From contig PHCI01000019.1 in NCBI GenBank assembly GCA_002842205.1, positions 36,055 to 100,054 on the forward strand: 64,000 bases of DNA, written 5' to 3'. The stretch's first letter is position 1. Each line of letters opens with the position of its first letter. The notes beneath the pieces were generated by a model. The model did no database searches, had not been told where the DNA came from, and saw only the letters and a program-made list of their open reading frames with translations. The position numbers were made by a program, and so were the translations under genes. This stretch comes from Betaproteobacteria bacterium HGW-Betaproteobacteria-3. GTDB lineage: Bacteria > Pseudomonadota > Gammaproteobacteria > Burkholderiales > Burkholderiaceae_C. Shown piece by piece: positions 27,281-35,037 of the stretch.

Positions 27281-28048
27281 CTACCCCGCCTTCGCCAGAT
27301 ACCGCTGCGCCCACGCCGCAATGACGGCGGCGGCGTAGCGGGCGTCTTCGGCGCGGGTCAGCAGGTGGTCGGCGCCGTCGAGCGAGATGAACGATTTGGG
27401 GTGGCGCGCGGCCATGAAGATGCGGCGGGCGTTGTCCACGTCGACCACGTTGTCCAGCGGCGCGTGCAGCACCATCAGTGAGCGCTGCAGGTTGTGGATG
27501 CGGTCTTCCTGCGCCTGGCCGGCCAGGTCGCTGAGGAATTCACGGCGCACGGTAAAGGGCCGCCCGCCCAGTTGCACGGTGGCCTGGCCTTCGGCTTCAA
27601 TGCTGTGCACGGCGTCGCCCAGCTGGTGGGCCACGTGCGCGGGCTCAAAGGGTGCGCCCAGCGTGGCCACGGCCACGCAGTCGGGCACGCGGTGCGCGGC
27701 GGCCAGCACGGCCGCGCCCCCGAGTGAATGGCCGATCAGCAGCGCGGGGGGGCCGTGGTGGGTGCGCAGCCAGTCGGCCGCGGCCACGAGGTCGGCCACG
27801 TTGGAGCTGAAGTGGGTGTTGGCAAAGTCGCCGCCGCTGTCGCCCAGGCCGGTGAAGTCAAAGCGCAGCACGCCCACGCCGGCTTCGGCCAGCGCGCGCG
27901 CAATGTGGGCGGCGGCCTTGCTGTCTTTGGAGCAGGTGAAGCAGTGGGCAAACACGGCCCAGGCGTGGGGCGGGGTGTCGGGGGTGTCCAGGCGGCCGGC
28001 GAGCGTGTCGCCCTGGCTGCCGGGGAATTCAATGCGTTGGCTGGGCAT
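27281..28048 (-). CDS. Alpha/beta hydrolase
   Basis: 255 aa. Nucleophile elbow GHSLGG (ALLIGHSLGGAAVL), oxyanion-side HCFTCSKDSKAA, a late acid residue (VLHAPLDNVVDVDN) and HLL histidine (DGADHLLTRAED). Resembles the hydrolase half of the 'hydrolase plus OsmC' proteins; the OsmC half is absent. Start set at MPSQRIEF (28048); the 35-residue upstream extension is cysteine-rich non-coding-like sequence. Substrate unknown. Confidence 0.85.
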   Translation of the reverse strand: MPSQRIEFPGSQGDTLAGRLDTPDTPPHAWAVFAHCFTCSKDSKAAAHIARALAEAGVGVLRFDFTGLGDSGGDFANTHFSSNVADLVAAADWLRTHHGPPALLIGHSLGGAAVLAAAHRVPDCVAVATLGAPFEPAHVAHQLGDAVHSIEAEGQATVQLGGRPFTVRREFLSDLAGQAQEDRIHNLQRSLMVLHAPLDNVVDVDNARRIFMAARHPKSFISLDGADHLLTRAEDARYAAAVIAAWAQRYLAKAG

Positions 28049-28172
28049 GGGGGATGGCCTTTTGTAGCTTGCGGGATTGCCACAAGCACATGATAGGTCC
28101 ATCACGTCAACCTTGATGCAGCTCAAGCATCGGGTGGCGCTCACCCGGGACAATGACCATTCTTGTCACTGC

Positions 28173-29453
28173 ATGCCATCCAACGCCCCCATGACCGCCT
28201 CGCTTCTTCTGGCCACCTTGGTGGCGGCATGGCTGTTGCAGTTGGCTTTGGGGGTGGGTGTTTGGGTTTGGCGCCGGCGCGGCCACGCGATGCTGGCCCC
28301 GCGGCCTGCCAGTGCCCAGGCGCCGCACGGGGCACAGGGCGCCTGGGCCGGGTGGCGCGACTTTCGCGTGGAACGGCGCGAGTTTGAGGATGATGGGCAG
28401 GCCCAGTGTTCGTTCTACCTGGTGCCGGTGGACGGTGTGCCGTTGCCGCCGTTCAAGCCGGGCCAGTTCCTGACTTTCCAGTTTATGTTGCCGCCAGACC
28501 GTGCTGCGGCGGCACCTGTGACGCTGGGCGCGGCGCGCACGCTCACACGCTGCTATTCGCTGTCGGACCGGCCAGACCCGAAGGCGTTCCGGATCACGGT
28601 CAAGCGCGTGCCGGCACCCGCCCACCAACCCGACTGGCCGCCCGGTGCGGTGTCCAATTACCTGCATGACCATTTGCATGAAGGCGATGTGCTGCAGGTT
28701 CGCGCACCGGCGGGTCATTTTTATCTGGACGCGGCACCCGATGTGCCGGCGGTGCTGATCGGCGGAGGCATCGGCATCACGCCCATGATGAGCATGCTGC
28801 GCTGGTGCCTGGCCGAGCAACCCGGTCGCCCGGTGCACCTGTATTACGGCGTGCGCAACCGTGCCGAGCAGGCGTTCAAGCCGACGCTGGAGGCGCTTGC
28901 CGCGGCGCATCCGGCGTTGCACCTGAATGTCGTGTACAGCCAGCCCGGCGCCGACGATGTGCCCGGCCGCGACTTCCAGCACGCAGGGCGGGTCGATGTG
29001 GACCTGCTCCGCCGAACGCTACCGCACGGCCGGCACCAGTTTTATATCTGTGGCCCCGCCCCGATGATGGAAAGCCTGGTGCCGGCCCTGGCCGCGTGGG
29101 GGGTGGCGCCCGCCGACATTCACTTTGAAGCGTTTGGCCCGGCGTCGGTGCCTTCGCTGGCGCCCGCGTCCGGTGAAGCTGCGCCTGCGCCCGTCGGGCC
29201 GGTGGAGATCAGGTTCAGCCAGACGGGCCGCACCGTGGTGTGGGACGGGCAGGACAACAACCTGCTGGACTTTGCCGAGCGGCATGGTGTGGCGGTGGAG
29301 TCGGGGTGCCGCTCGGGCGGGTGTGGCAGTTGCCAGGTCGGCCTGACCGGCGGCGACGTGCGCTATGTCAACACCCCTGACTTTGACGTGGCCCCGGGAC
29401 ACTGCCTGCTGTGTGTCGGCACACCCGCGACAGCGCTGGTGCTGGAGGCCTGA
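28173..29453 (+). CDS. Membrane-anchored ferredoxin reductase with 2Fe-2S domain
   Basis: About 426 aa. One N-terminal TM helix (LLLATLVAAWLLQLALGVGV), an FNR-type FAD domain (RCYSLSDRP, about 140), an NAD(P) domain (VLIGGGIGITPMMSML) and a C-terminal plant-type [2Fe-2S] domain (CRSGGCGSCQVG ... HCLLC). The build is that of a reductase moving electrons from NAD(P)H through FAD to Fe-S. Next come a membrane protein and an octahaem cytochrome, spaced 5 and -4 bp, suggesting one electron-transfer unit. Start uncertain (28173 or 28191). Confidence 0.85.
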   Translation: MPSNAPMTASLLLATLVAAWLLQLALGVGVWVWRRRGHAMLAPRPASAQAPHGAQGAWAGWRDFRVERREFEDDGQAQCSFYLVPVDGVPLPPFKPGQFLTFQFMLPPDRAAAAPVTLGAARTLTRCYSLSDRPDPKAFRITVKRVPAPAHQPDWPPGAVSNYLHDHLHEGDVLQVRAPAGHFYLDAAPDVPAVLIGGGIGITPMMSMLRWCLAEQPGRPVHLYYGVRNRAEQAFKPTLEALAAAHPALHLNVVYSQPGADDVPGRDFQHAGRVDVDLLRRTLPHGRHQFYICGPAPMMESLVPALAAWGVAPADIHFEAFGPASVPSLAPASGEAAPAPVGPVEIRFSQTGRTVVWDGQDNNLLDFAERHGVAVESGCRSGGCGSCQVGLTGGDVRYVNTPDFDVAPGHCLLCVGTPATALVLEA

Positions 29454-29458
29454 ACCCC

Positions 29459-30037
29459 ATGCAAGCCCGCCTGATCCGCCACGAAGTCTTGCCGTTCCTG
29501 CTGGCGCTGCTGGCGCTGGGGGCGGCGGCCCTGGCGCTGGATGCGCTGCTGCATGTGTTCAATGTCGTGTGGGTGGGGCGTTACCTGGGCATCCCCGGCA
29601 CGTTGCTGATCATCGGTTCGTTTGGCTATTCCATGCGCAAACGCAAGCTCATCCAGCAGGGCCACCCGGCGAAGTGGTTGCGCTGGCACGAGCGCATGGC
29701 GTGGCTGGGCTCGCTGTTGGTGCTGGTGCATGCGGGCATCCACTTCAATGCCATCCTCGGGTGGCTTGCGGTGTGGGCCATGCTGATCAATGTGGCCAGC
29801 GGGTTCACTGGAAAATACCTGCTCGAACGCGCGCGCAAACGGCTTGAATCCGCGCGCCAGAAGATGCGGGATCACGGCCTGTCGCCGCAGCAGCTGGAAG
29901 AGCGCGCCTATTGGGACACCATGACCTTCGACGCGGTCAAGAAGTGGCGCGCCGTCCACATCCCCATCACACTGGCGTTTGGCGTGCTGGCGCTGGCCCA
30001 CATCGTGGCGATTTTCCTGTTCTGGGGCTGGAAATGA
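29459..30037 (+). CDS. Four-TM membrane protein, cytochrome b-like
   Basis: 192 aa. Four hydrophobic segments; histidines sit at membrane-like positions (LLVLVHAGIHF; HIPITLAFGVLALAHIVAIFL), as in small di-haem cytochromes b. Between segments 3 and 4 is a long charged loop (RARKRLESARQKMRDHG). Stop overlaps the cytochrome c start (ATGA). Likely carries electrons from the reductase to the periplasmic cytochrome; haem binding is inferred. Confidence 0.7.
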   Translation: MQARLIRHEVLPFLLALLALGAAALALDALLHVFNVVWVGRYLGIPGTLLIIGSFGYSMRKRKLIQQGHPAKWLRWHERMAWLGSLLVLVHAGIHFNAILGWLAVWAMLINVASGFTGKYLLERARKRLESARQKMRDHGLSPQQLEERAYWDTMTFDAVKKWRAVHIPITLAFGVLALAHIVAIFLFWGWK

Positions 30038-30792
30038 AGCGCCGCTGGCTGTTGCTGCTGATCGCGGCCAATCTGGCGGTCGTGCTGGTGCTGTTGTTTG
30101 TGTACCCGCACCTGATGGTGAGCCCCGGCGCGCTGGTGAGCGGCCACACCGAACTGGCCACCGACTGCTTTGCCTGCCATGCGCCGTTGCGCGGGGTGGC
30201 GGCCGACCGATGCATCACCTGCCACGCCCTGCCCGACATCGGCCTGCGCACGACCAAGGGCGTGGCGCTGCCCCAGAAGACCGTCAAGGCGTCTTTCCAC
30301 CAGGAACTGATTGAGCAGGATTGCGCAGCCTGCCACAGCGACCACGCGGGCCCCAGGCTCACCCAGCGCAGCCGCAAGCCGTTTTCGCACGGGCTGCTGC
30401 GCACCGCCGTGCAGGAGCGCTGCGAGAGCTGCCACAAGACCCCGACCGACCGCCTGCACCAGCAGATCCAGGGCAACTGCGGTCAATGCCACAGCACCAA
30501 GGCATGGACGCCCGCCACCTTCGACCACGACCAGTTCTTCGTGCTCGACGGCGACCACAACGTCAAGTGCGTCACCTGCCACACGGGGGGCGACTACAAG
30601 CGCTACACCTGCTATGGCTGCCATGAACACCAGCCCGACCGGATTCGCGCCAAGCACATCAAGGAAGGCATTCCAGACTTTGAGAACTGCGTTGAATGCC
30701 ACCGCAGCGCCGACGAGGAGCCCAAAGGCAAAGGCAAAGGCAAAGCCGATGGCAAAGACCGCAAAAAAGAAAAAGACCGCCAGCGCGATTAA
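30034..30792 (+). CDS. Octahaem c-type cytochrome, membrane-anchored
   Basis: 252 aa. N-terminal TM anchor (LLLLIAANLAVVLVLLFVY) and eight CXXCH haem motifs: CFACH, CITCH, CAACH, CESCH, CGQCH, CVTCH, CYGCH and CVECH. The layout resembles class III/NapC-like multihaem proteins. The extreme C-terminus is lysine-rich (KGKGKGKADGKDRKK), encoded by a short in-frame run of AAAGGC hexamers. Terminal electron carrier of the three-gene unit; acceptor unknown. Confidence 0.9.
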   Translation: MKRRWLLLLIAANLAVVLVLLFVYPHLMVSPGALVSGHTELATDCFACHAPLRGVAADRCITCHALPDIGLRTTKGVALPQKTVKASFHQELIEQDCAACHSDHAGPRLTQRSRKPFSHGLLRTAVQERCESCHKTPTDRLHQQIQGNCGQCHSTKAWTPATFDHDQFFVLDGDHNVKCVTCHTGGDYKRYTCYGCHEHQPDRIRAKHIKEGIPDFENCVECHRSADEEPKGKGKGKADGKDRKKEKDRQRD

Positions 30793-30808
30793 AACCCCAG
30801 CGGGGTTT
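30792..30808 (+). terminator. Weak hairpin after cytochrome gene
   Basis: Stem AAACCCC/GGGGTTT with a 3-nt loop, one base after the stop codon; only three T follow. Confidence 0.35.
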
Positions 30809-30818
30809 CATGGCGGTC

Positions 30819-30879
30819 AAGTTAAAGACAAATATGGCGGTTTTCCCCCGCCAAATGGCGTTACTTTGCTATCAATAAC
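30819..30879 (+). repeat. Interspersed repeat copy R9 (end of crcB)
   Basis: TTTTCCCCCGCCAAATGGCG then TTTGCTATCAATAAC. The crcB stop codon and its last residues (LLIAK) are encoded by this copy on the other strand. Confidence 0.7.
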
Positions 30880-31241
30880 GTCACTGTCCTGATGCCCGCC
30901 AGCGTCAACAGCAGCGAGCCGAACAGGTGCATGGCCGCGGTGCCCAGGGCCAGCGCGTAGCGTTGGGTTTGCAGCAGGGCCACCACTTCGGCCGAGAAGC
31001 TGGAGAACGTGGTCAGCGCGCCCAGAAAGCCCGTGACCAGCGCCAGCCGCCACACCGGGTCCAGCTGGGGCAGGGCCTGAAAACCCGCCACGCACAGGCC
31101 CACCAGGTAGCCGCCGATGAGGTTGGCGGCCAGCGTGCCCCAAGGCAGCGCCGCGCCGGGGTGGTTGAGCCACAGCCCCAGGCCCCAACGCCCCAGCGCG
31201 CCCACGCTGGCCCCGATGCAGATGGCAAGAACGGACGTCAT
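30861..31241 (-). CDS. crcB: Fluoride ion channel CrcB/Fluc
   Basis: 126 aa with four TM helices. Family motifs: GALGRWGLGLWLN at the start, GTLAANLIGGYLVG and GFLGALTTFSSFSAE (the TTFSTF-type fluoride pathway). Exports fluoride across the inner membrane. ATG at 31241 preferred over an upstream TTG. The 3' end runs into an interspersed repeat. No room for a fluoride riboswitch: the upstream TRAP gene ends 34 bp away. Confidence 0.92.
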   Translation of the reverse strand: MTSVLAICIGASVGALGRWGLGLWLNHPGAALPWGTLAANLIGGYLVGLCVAGFQALPQLDPVWRLALVTGFLGALTTFSSFSAEVVALLQTQRYALALGTAAMHLFGSLLLTLAGIRTVTLLIAK

Positions 31242-31275
31242 GGGCAATTCTACGAACCGGGGCGGGCGTGCCGGC

Positions 31276-32580
31276 CTAGCGCCCCATCATCTGCTGCGGC
31301 AGCCAGGTGACGATGCCGGGGAAGAGGTAGATCAGCGCGATGGCGCCGCACATCAGCAAAAACATGGGCAGCGTCACGCGCGCGATCCAGGGCAGGTCGC
31401 GGCCGGTCATGCCCTGCAGCACAAACAGGTTGAAGCCCACGGGCGGCGTGATCTGCGCCATCTCGACCACCAGCACCACAAAGATGCCGAACCAGATCGG
31501 GTCGATGCCCGCCGTCTGAATGGTGGGCATGATCACGCCCATGGTCAGCACCACCATCGAGATGCCGTCCAGAAAGCACCCGAGGATGATGAAGAACACC
31601 GCCAGCGCCGCGATCAGTTGCGCCTGGCTCAGGCCCAGCGAGGCGATCCATTCGGCCAGATGCCGCGGCAGCCCGATGTAACCCATGCTGAGCGTGAGAA
31701 AGGCCGCGCCCGCCAGGATGAGCGCGATCATGCAGTACAGGCGCGTGGCGCCCATGAGCGAATCCTTGAAGGTCTGCCAGGTCATCGAGCCCTGCACGCT
31801 GGAGATCAGCAGCGAGCCCACCACGCCCACCGCGGCGGCTTCGGTGGCCGTGGCCAGGCCGGTGTAGATCGAGCCCAGCACCGCGCCAATGAGCGCGACC
31901 ACCGGGATCAGGCTGCGCGAGGCCGACAGCTTTTGCATGAAGCTGAGCACCGGGTCGCGCGCGGGCACCTGCCCCGGGTTGCGCAGCGCCCACAGCATGA
32001 TGTAGCCCGAGAACAGCGCCGCCAGCATCAGCCCCGGCAGCACGCCGGCAATGAACAGCCGGGCGATCGAGACTTCGGCCGTGACGCCATAGACGATCAT
32101 GATGATCGACGGCGGGATCAGCAGGCCCAGCGTGCTGGCGCCGGCCAGCGTGCCCACGATCATGGGTTCGGGGTAGCCGCGGCGCGAGAGTTCGGGCAGC
32201 GTCATCTTGCCGATGGTGGCGCAGGTGGCCGCGCTGGAGCCCGACACCGCCGCAAAGATGGTGCAGCCCACCACGTTGGTGTGCAGCAGCCGCCCGGGCA
32301 GCGCCTGCACCCAGGGCGCCAGGCCCTTGAACATGTCCTGGCTGAGCCGGGTGCGAAACAAGATCTCGCCCATCCACACAAACAGCGGCAGCGCGGTGAG
32401 CGTCCAGCTGCTGGCCGAACCCCAGATCGTGACGGCCATGGCGTCGCCCGCCGGGCGCGCGCTGAACAGCTGCATGCCGATCCAGGCCACGCCCGACAGC
32501 GTGAGGCCGATCCACACGCCGCTGCCCAGAATCAGGAACAGCGTGACCAGCAGCAGGCCGGTGATGGCGAAGTCACTCAT
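31276..32580 (-). CDS. TRAP transporter large permease (DctM)
   Basis: 434 aa, full length, about twelve TM segments. Conserved DctM blocks: AAVSGSSAATCATIGKMTLP, GASTLGLLIPPSIIMIVYG, DGISMVVLTMGVIMP and ITPPVGFNLFVLQG. Overlaps the small permease by eight bases. Together with the solute-binding protein at 33.2-34.2 kb it makes a complete TRAP system next to an OPLAH-type hydrolase, so a 5-oxoproline- or hydantoin-like acid is a reasonable but unproven substrate. Confidence 0.93.
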   Translation of the reverse strand: MSDFAITGLLLVTLFLILGSGVWIGLTLSGVAWIGMQLFSARPAGDAMAVTIWGSASSWTLTALPLFVWMGEILFRTRLSQDMFKGLAPWVQALPGRLLHTNVVGCTIFAAVSGSSAATCATIGKMTLPELSRRGYPEPMIVGTLAGASTLGLLIPPSIIMIVYGVTAEVSIARLFIAGVLPGLMLAALFSGYIMLWALRNPGQVPARDPVLSFMQKLSASRSLIPVVALIGAVLGSIYTGLATATEAAAVGVVGSLLISSVQGSMTWQTFKDSLMGATRLYCMIALILAGAAFLTLSMGYIGLPRHLAEWIASLGLSQAQLIAALAVFFIILGCFLDGISMVVLTMGVIMPTIQTAGIDPIWFGIFVVLVVEMAQITPPVGFNLFVLQGMTGRDLPWIARVTLPMFLLMCGAIALIYLFPGIVTWLPQQMMGR

Positions 32581-33082
32581 TGCGCAGGGCCTCGCTTGGG
32601 GTGGCGGTCTGGCGCTGGCCGCGCAGCTCCAGCACCAGTTCGTCCACGAACGCGATGGCCAGGATCACCGTGCCCAGCGCCATGGCCAGTTGCGGAATCC
32701 ACAGCGGCGTGGCGTCGCTGGCGGTGGACACGTCGTTGAACCCATGCGACTGCCAGGCCAGCTTGCAGCTGTACAGCGCAAACAGCACGGCCAGCACCGC
32801 AGCCACGCCCAGCGACCAGACTTCCATGGCTTTCTTCCAGCGGCCGTGCAGCGCGTTGATGAGCAGCGTCACGCGGATGTGCTCGCCGCGCTTGAGCGTG
32901 TGCGCCAGCGCCAGAAAGCCGGTGGCGGCCATGAGGTAGCCTGCGTAGGCGTCGGTGCCTGGCACGTGAAAGTGCAGCTGCCGGCTCACGATCGACAGCA
33001 GCACCATCAGCAGCAGACCCACCAGAAAAAGCGCCGCCAGGGCGGCGGCGCTGTCGTACAGGCCGTTGAGCAGTTTGCGCAT
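32573..33082 (-). CDS. TRAP transporter small permease (DctQ)
   Basis: 169 aa, four TM segments, with the DctQ motif AGYLMAATGFLALAHTLKRG and EHIRVTLL. The ATG at 33082 is chosen; the longer reading starts in a hairpin-rich intergenic stretch. That 124-bp stretch between dctP and dctQ contains GCCCCC-TC-GGGGGGC, perhaps making the abundant binding protein more highly expressed than the permeases. Confidence 0.9.
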   Translation of the reverse strand: MRKLLNGLYDSAAALAALFLVGLLLMVLLSIVSRQLHFHVPGTDAYAGYLMAATGFLALAHTLKRGEHIRVTLLINALHGRWKKAMEVWSLGVAAVLAVLFALYSCKLAWQSHGFNDVSTASDATPLWIPQLAMALGTVILAIAFVDELVLELRGQRQTATPSEALRNE

Positions 33083-33157
33083 CACGTGAAAAGCGTGGGA
33101 GGCATATCCAGCGCGGGGGTCATAGGCCGCCGCGCCGGGCCGCCCCAAGCCAGGCCA

Positions 33158-33172
33158 GCCCCCTCGGGGGGC
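33158..33172. repeat. GC-rich hairpin between dctP and dctQ
   Basis: GCCCCC-TC-GGGGGGC in the 124-bp gap. Same style as the other intergenic palindromes of the window; may set differential expression inside the operon. Confidence 0.4.
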
Positions 33173-33206
33173 AGCGCAGTACACGAAGTGACCAGCGTGG
33201 GGGTCA

Positions 33207-34187
33207 TTACTTCTTGAAGGCGTCAATCAGGCCCTTGCCCTCCGGGCCGGCCTTGTCCAGCCATTCCTTGAGCATGGTGTCGCCCACCTTGGCCATGTCG
33301 GCCTTGAGCGCGGCCGACGGCGCCACGATGTTCATGCCGTTGGCCTTGAGCTTGTCGGTCGATTCGGTGTTGACGCGCTTGCTGGCCGCCCAGCCGCGCA
33401 CCTCGGCGTCGGCCGCGGCCTTGAGCAGCGCGTCCTGCGTGGGCTTGTCGAGCGCGTCAAAAGCCTTCTTGTTGACCAGCACGGCGTTCTTGGGCAACCA
33501 GGCCTGGGTGTCGTACCAGTATTTGAGGTGCTCGTAGGTTTTGGTGTCCACGCCGGTGGAGCCCGACGACATGTACGACTCGACCACGCCCGTGGCCATG
33601 GCCTGCGACAGCTCGGCCGCCTGCACGGTGACGGGCTGCGCGCCCACCAGCTCGGCGATGCGGGCCGTGGCCGGGCTGTAGGCGCGCCACTTCACGCCCT
33701 TGAGGTCGGCGCCGGAGTTGATCGGCTTTTTCACGTAGATGCCTTGGGGCGGCCACGGCACGGCGTACAGCAGCGCCATGCCGTCGGCGGCGAGCTTCTT
33801 CTCGAGCAGCGGCTTTTGCGCCTTGTAGAGCTTCATGGCTTCGTCGTAGCTGTCGGCCAGGAAGGGCAGGCCGTCGGCGCCAAAGATCTGCCATTCGTTC
33901 TGGAAGTTGGCCAGCAAAATCTCGCCGGCTTGTGCCTGCCCGCCCTGCACCGCGCGCTTGATCTCGGGCGCCTTGAACAGCGACGCGTTCGCGTGCACCG
34001 TGATCTTGAGCTTGCCGCCGGTGGCCTTGTCCACATCGGTGGCGAACTCCTGCAGGTTCACCGAATGGAAGTTGGTGGCGGAGTAGGCGGCGGGCAGGTC
34101 CCATTTGGTTTGGGCGGCAGCGCCCAGCGCCAGGCCGGTCAGGGCCAGGCCCACGGCGGTGTTCAGGGTACGTCGGGTCAGGTTCAT
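33207..34187 (-). CDS. TRAP transporter solute-binding protein (DctP)
   Basis: 326 aa. Signal peptide (NTAVGLALTGLALGAAAQ), then the DctP fold: FHSVNLQEFATDVDKATGGK, GGQAQAGEILLANF, and the ligand-arginine segment GVKWRAYSPATARIAELVGA. Start at MNLTRRTLN behind GAGGAGTGCAC. Binds the organic acid in the periplasm and delivers it to DctQM. Divergent from the MarR-like gene across about 200 bp. Confidence 0.92.
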   Translation of the reverse strand: MNLTRRTLNTAVGLALTGLALGAAAQTKWDLPAAYSATNFHSVNLQEFATDVDKATGGKLKITVHANASLFKAPEIKRAVQGGQAQAGEILLANFQNEWQIFGADGLPFLADSYDEAMKLYKAQKPLLEKKLAADGMALLYAVPWPPQGIYVKKPINSGADLKGVKWRAYSPATARIAELVGAQPVTVQAAELSQAMATGVVESYMSSGSTGVDTKTYEHLKYWYDTQAWLPKNAVLVNKKAFDALDKPTQDALLKAAADAEVRGWAASKRVNTESTDKLKANGMNIVAPSAALKADMAKVGDTMLKEWLDKAGPEGKGLIDAFKK

Positions 34188-34331
34188 GTGCACTCCTCGG
34201 TGTGTGGATGTTCGTGAAAGAAGCAAGGGCCAAAGCATATGCCGTACCCGGTGCGGCCTGGGGTGGGGCCGCTTGGGGGTTTTCCCGGGTTGGCCGACAG
34301 GAATGGCCCGAGTGCTTGAAGTTTAGGAATC

Positions 34332-34374
34332 ATTTCGATAAAGTGTCAACAAATTATCAACGTTTTATTGAAAT
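34332..34374. promoter_or_regulatory. Candidate operator between dctP and the MarR-like gene
   Basis: AT-rich island in an otherwise GC-rich region. Arms ATTTCGATAAA and TTTTATTGAAAT are near-perfect reverse complements and enclose two direct ATCAAC/GTCAAC units (GTGTCAACAAATTATCAACG). Position suggests binding by the MarR-type regulator and control of both divergent operons. Confidence 0.5.
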
Positions 34375-34390
34375 TTAAGGGAAAGTCCGC

Positions 34391-34966
34391 ATGGCCCGCA
34401 AACCGCCCGCCCCCGCTGCCGCACCGGCCGTGGCCCCCGACGCCGCTGCGGCCAGGGCGGCCGCGCCGCGCGGGCGGGGCATTGTGTCGTCGTCGCACCT
34501 GGTGTCGCCGCGCAGCCAGGAAACGTCGGAATTCGAGTTCGGCCTGATCGTGGCGTGGAACGCGTTCTCGCGCTGGGCGGTGCGCTGCATGGCCGCCGCC
34601 GACCACCCCGACCTCACCATCACCGACGTGCTGCTGCTGCACCACGTGAACCACCGCGCCCGCAACAAGAAGCTGGCCGACATCTGCTTCGTGCTCAATT
34701 ACGAAGACACGCACGTGGTGGCCTACTCGCTCAAGAAGCTGGTGGCGGCCGGCCTGGCGCAGACCGAAAAAGCCGGCAAGGAAGTGCTCTACAGCCCCAC
34801 GCCCGCGGGCGAGGCCGCCGTGCAGCGCTACCGCGAGGTGCGCGAGCAGTGCCTGATCGACAACCTCGACGCGCAGATGAACCACGACATCGGCGAGGTG
34901 GCGCGCATGCTGCGCACCATGTCGGGGCTGTACGACCAGGCGGCGCGCGCGGCCACGTCGCTGTAA
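34391..34966 (+). CDS. Winged-helix (MarR-type) transcriptional regulator
   Basis: 191 aa. An Ala/Pro-rich N-terminal tail (about 45 residues) precedes a winged-helix domain: TITDVLLLHHVNHRARNKKL, ADICFVLNYEDTHVVAYSLK and KLVAAGLAQTEKAGKEVLYS (the wing). Matches the 'winged helix DNA-binding' MarR-like subgroup often linked to catabolic genes. Followed by the OPLAH gene on the same strand; probably regulates it and the divergent TRAP genes. Confidence 0.85.
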   Translation: MARKPPAPAAAPAVAPDAAAARAAAPRGRGIVSSSHLVSPRSQETSEFEFGLIVAWNAFSRWAVRCMAAADHPDLTITDVLLLHHVNHRARNKKLADICFVLNYEDTHVVAYSLKKLVAAGLAQTEKAGKEVLYSPTPAGEAAVQRYREVREQCLIDNLDAQMNHDIGEVARMLRTMSGLYDQAARAATSL

Positions 34967-34970
34967 TCCA

Positions 34971-35036
34971 GATAATGCAATATCAGTAGCAAACTTTGTC
35001 CATTTGACGGGGGCTAAGGCCCTAAAACACTTCAAA
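34971..35036 (-). repeat. Interspersed repeat copy R3 (leader of OPLAH gene)
   Basis: Reverse copy: AGTAGCAAACTTTGTCCATTTG then ACGGGGGCTAAGGCCCTAAA, ending one base before the OPLAH ATG. It forms the whole gap between the regulator and this gene. Confidence 0.8.
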
Positions 35037-35037
35037 A

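Noticed and set aside
31242..31275. Fluoride riboswitch upstream of crcB
   Set aside because: Only 34 bp separate crcB from the upstream TRAP gene, too short for the aptamer.
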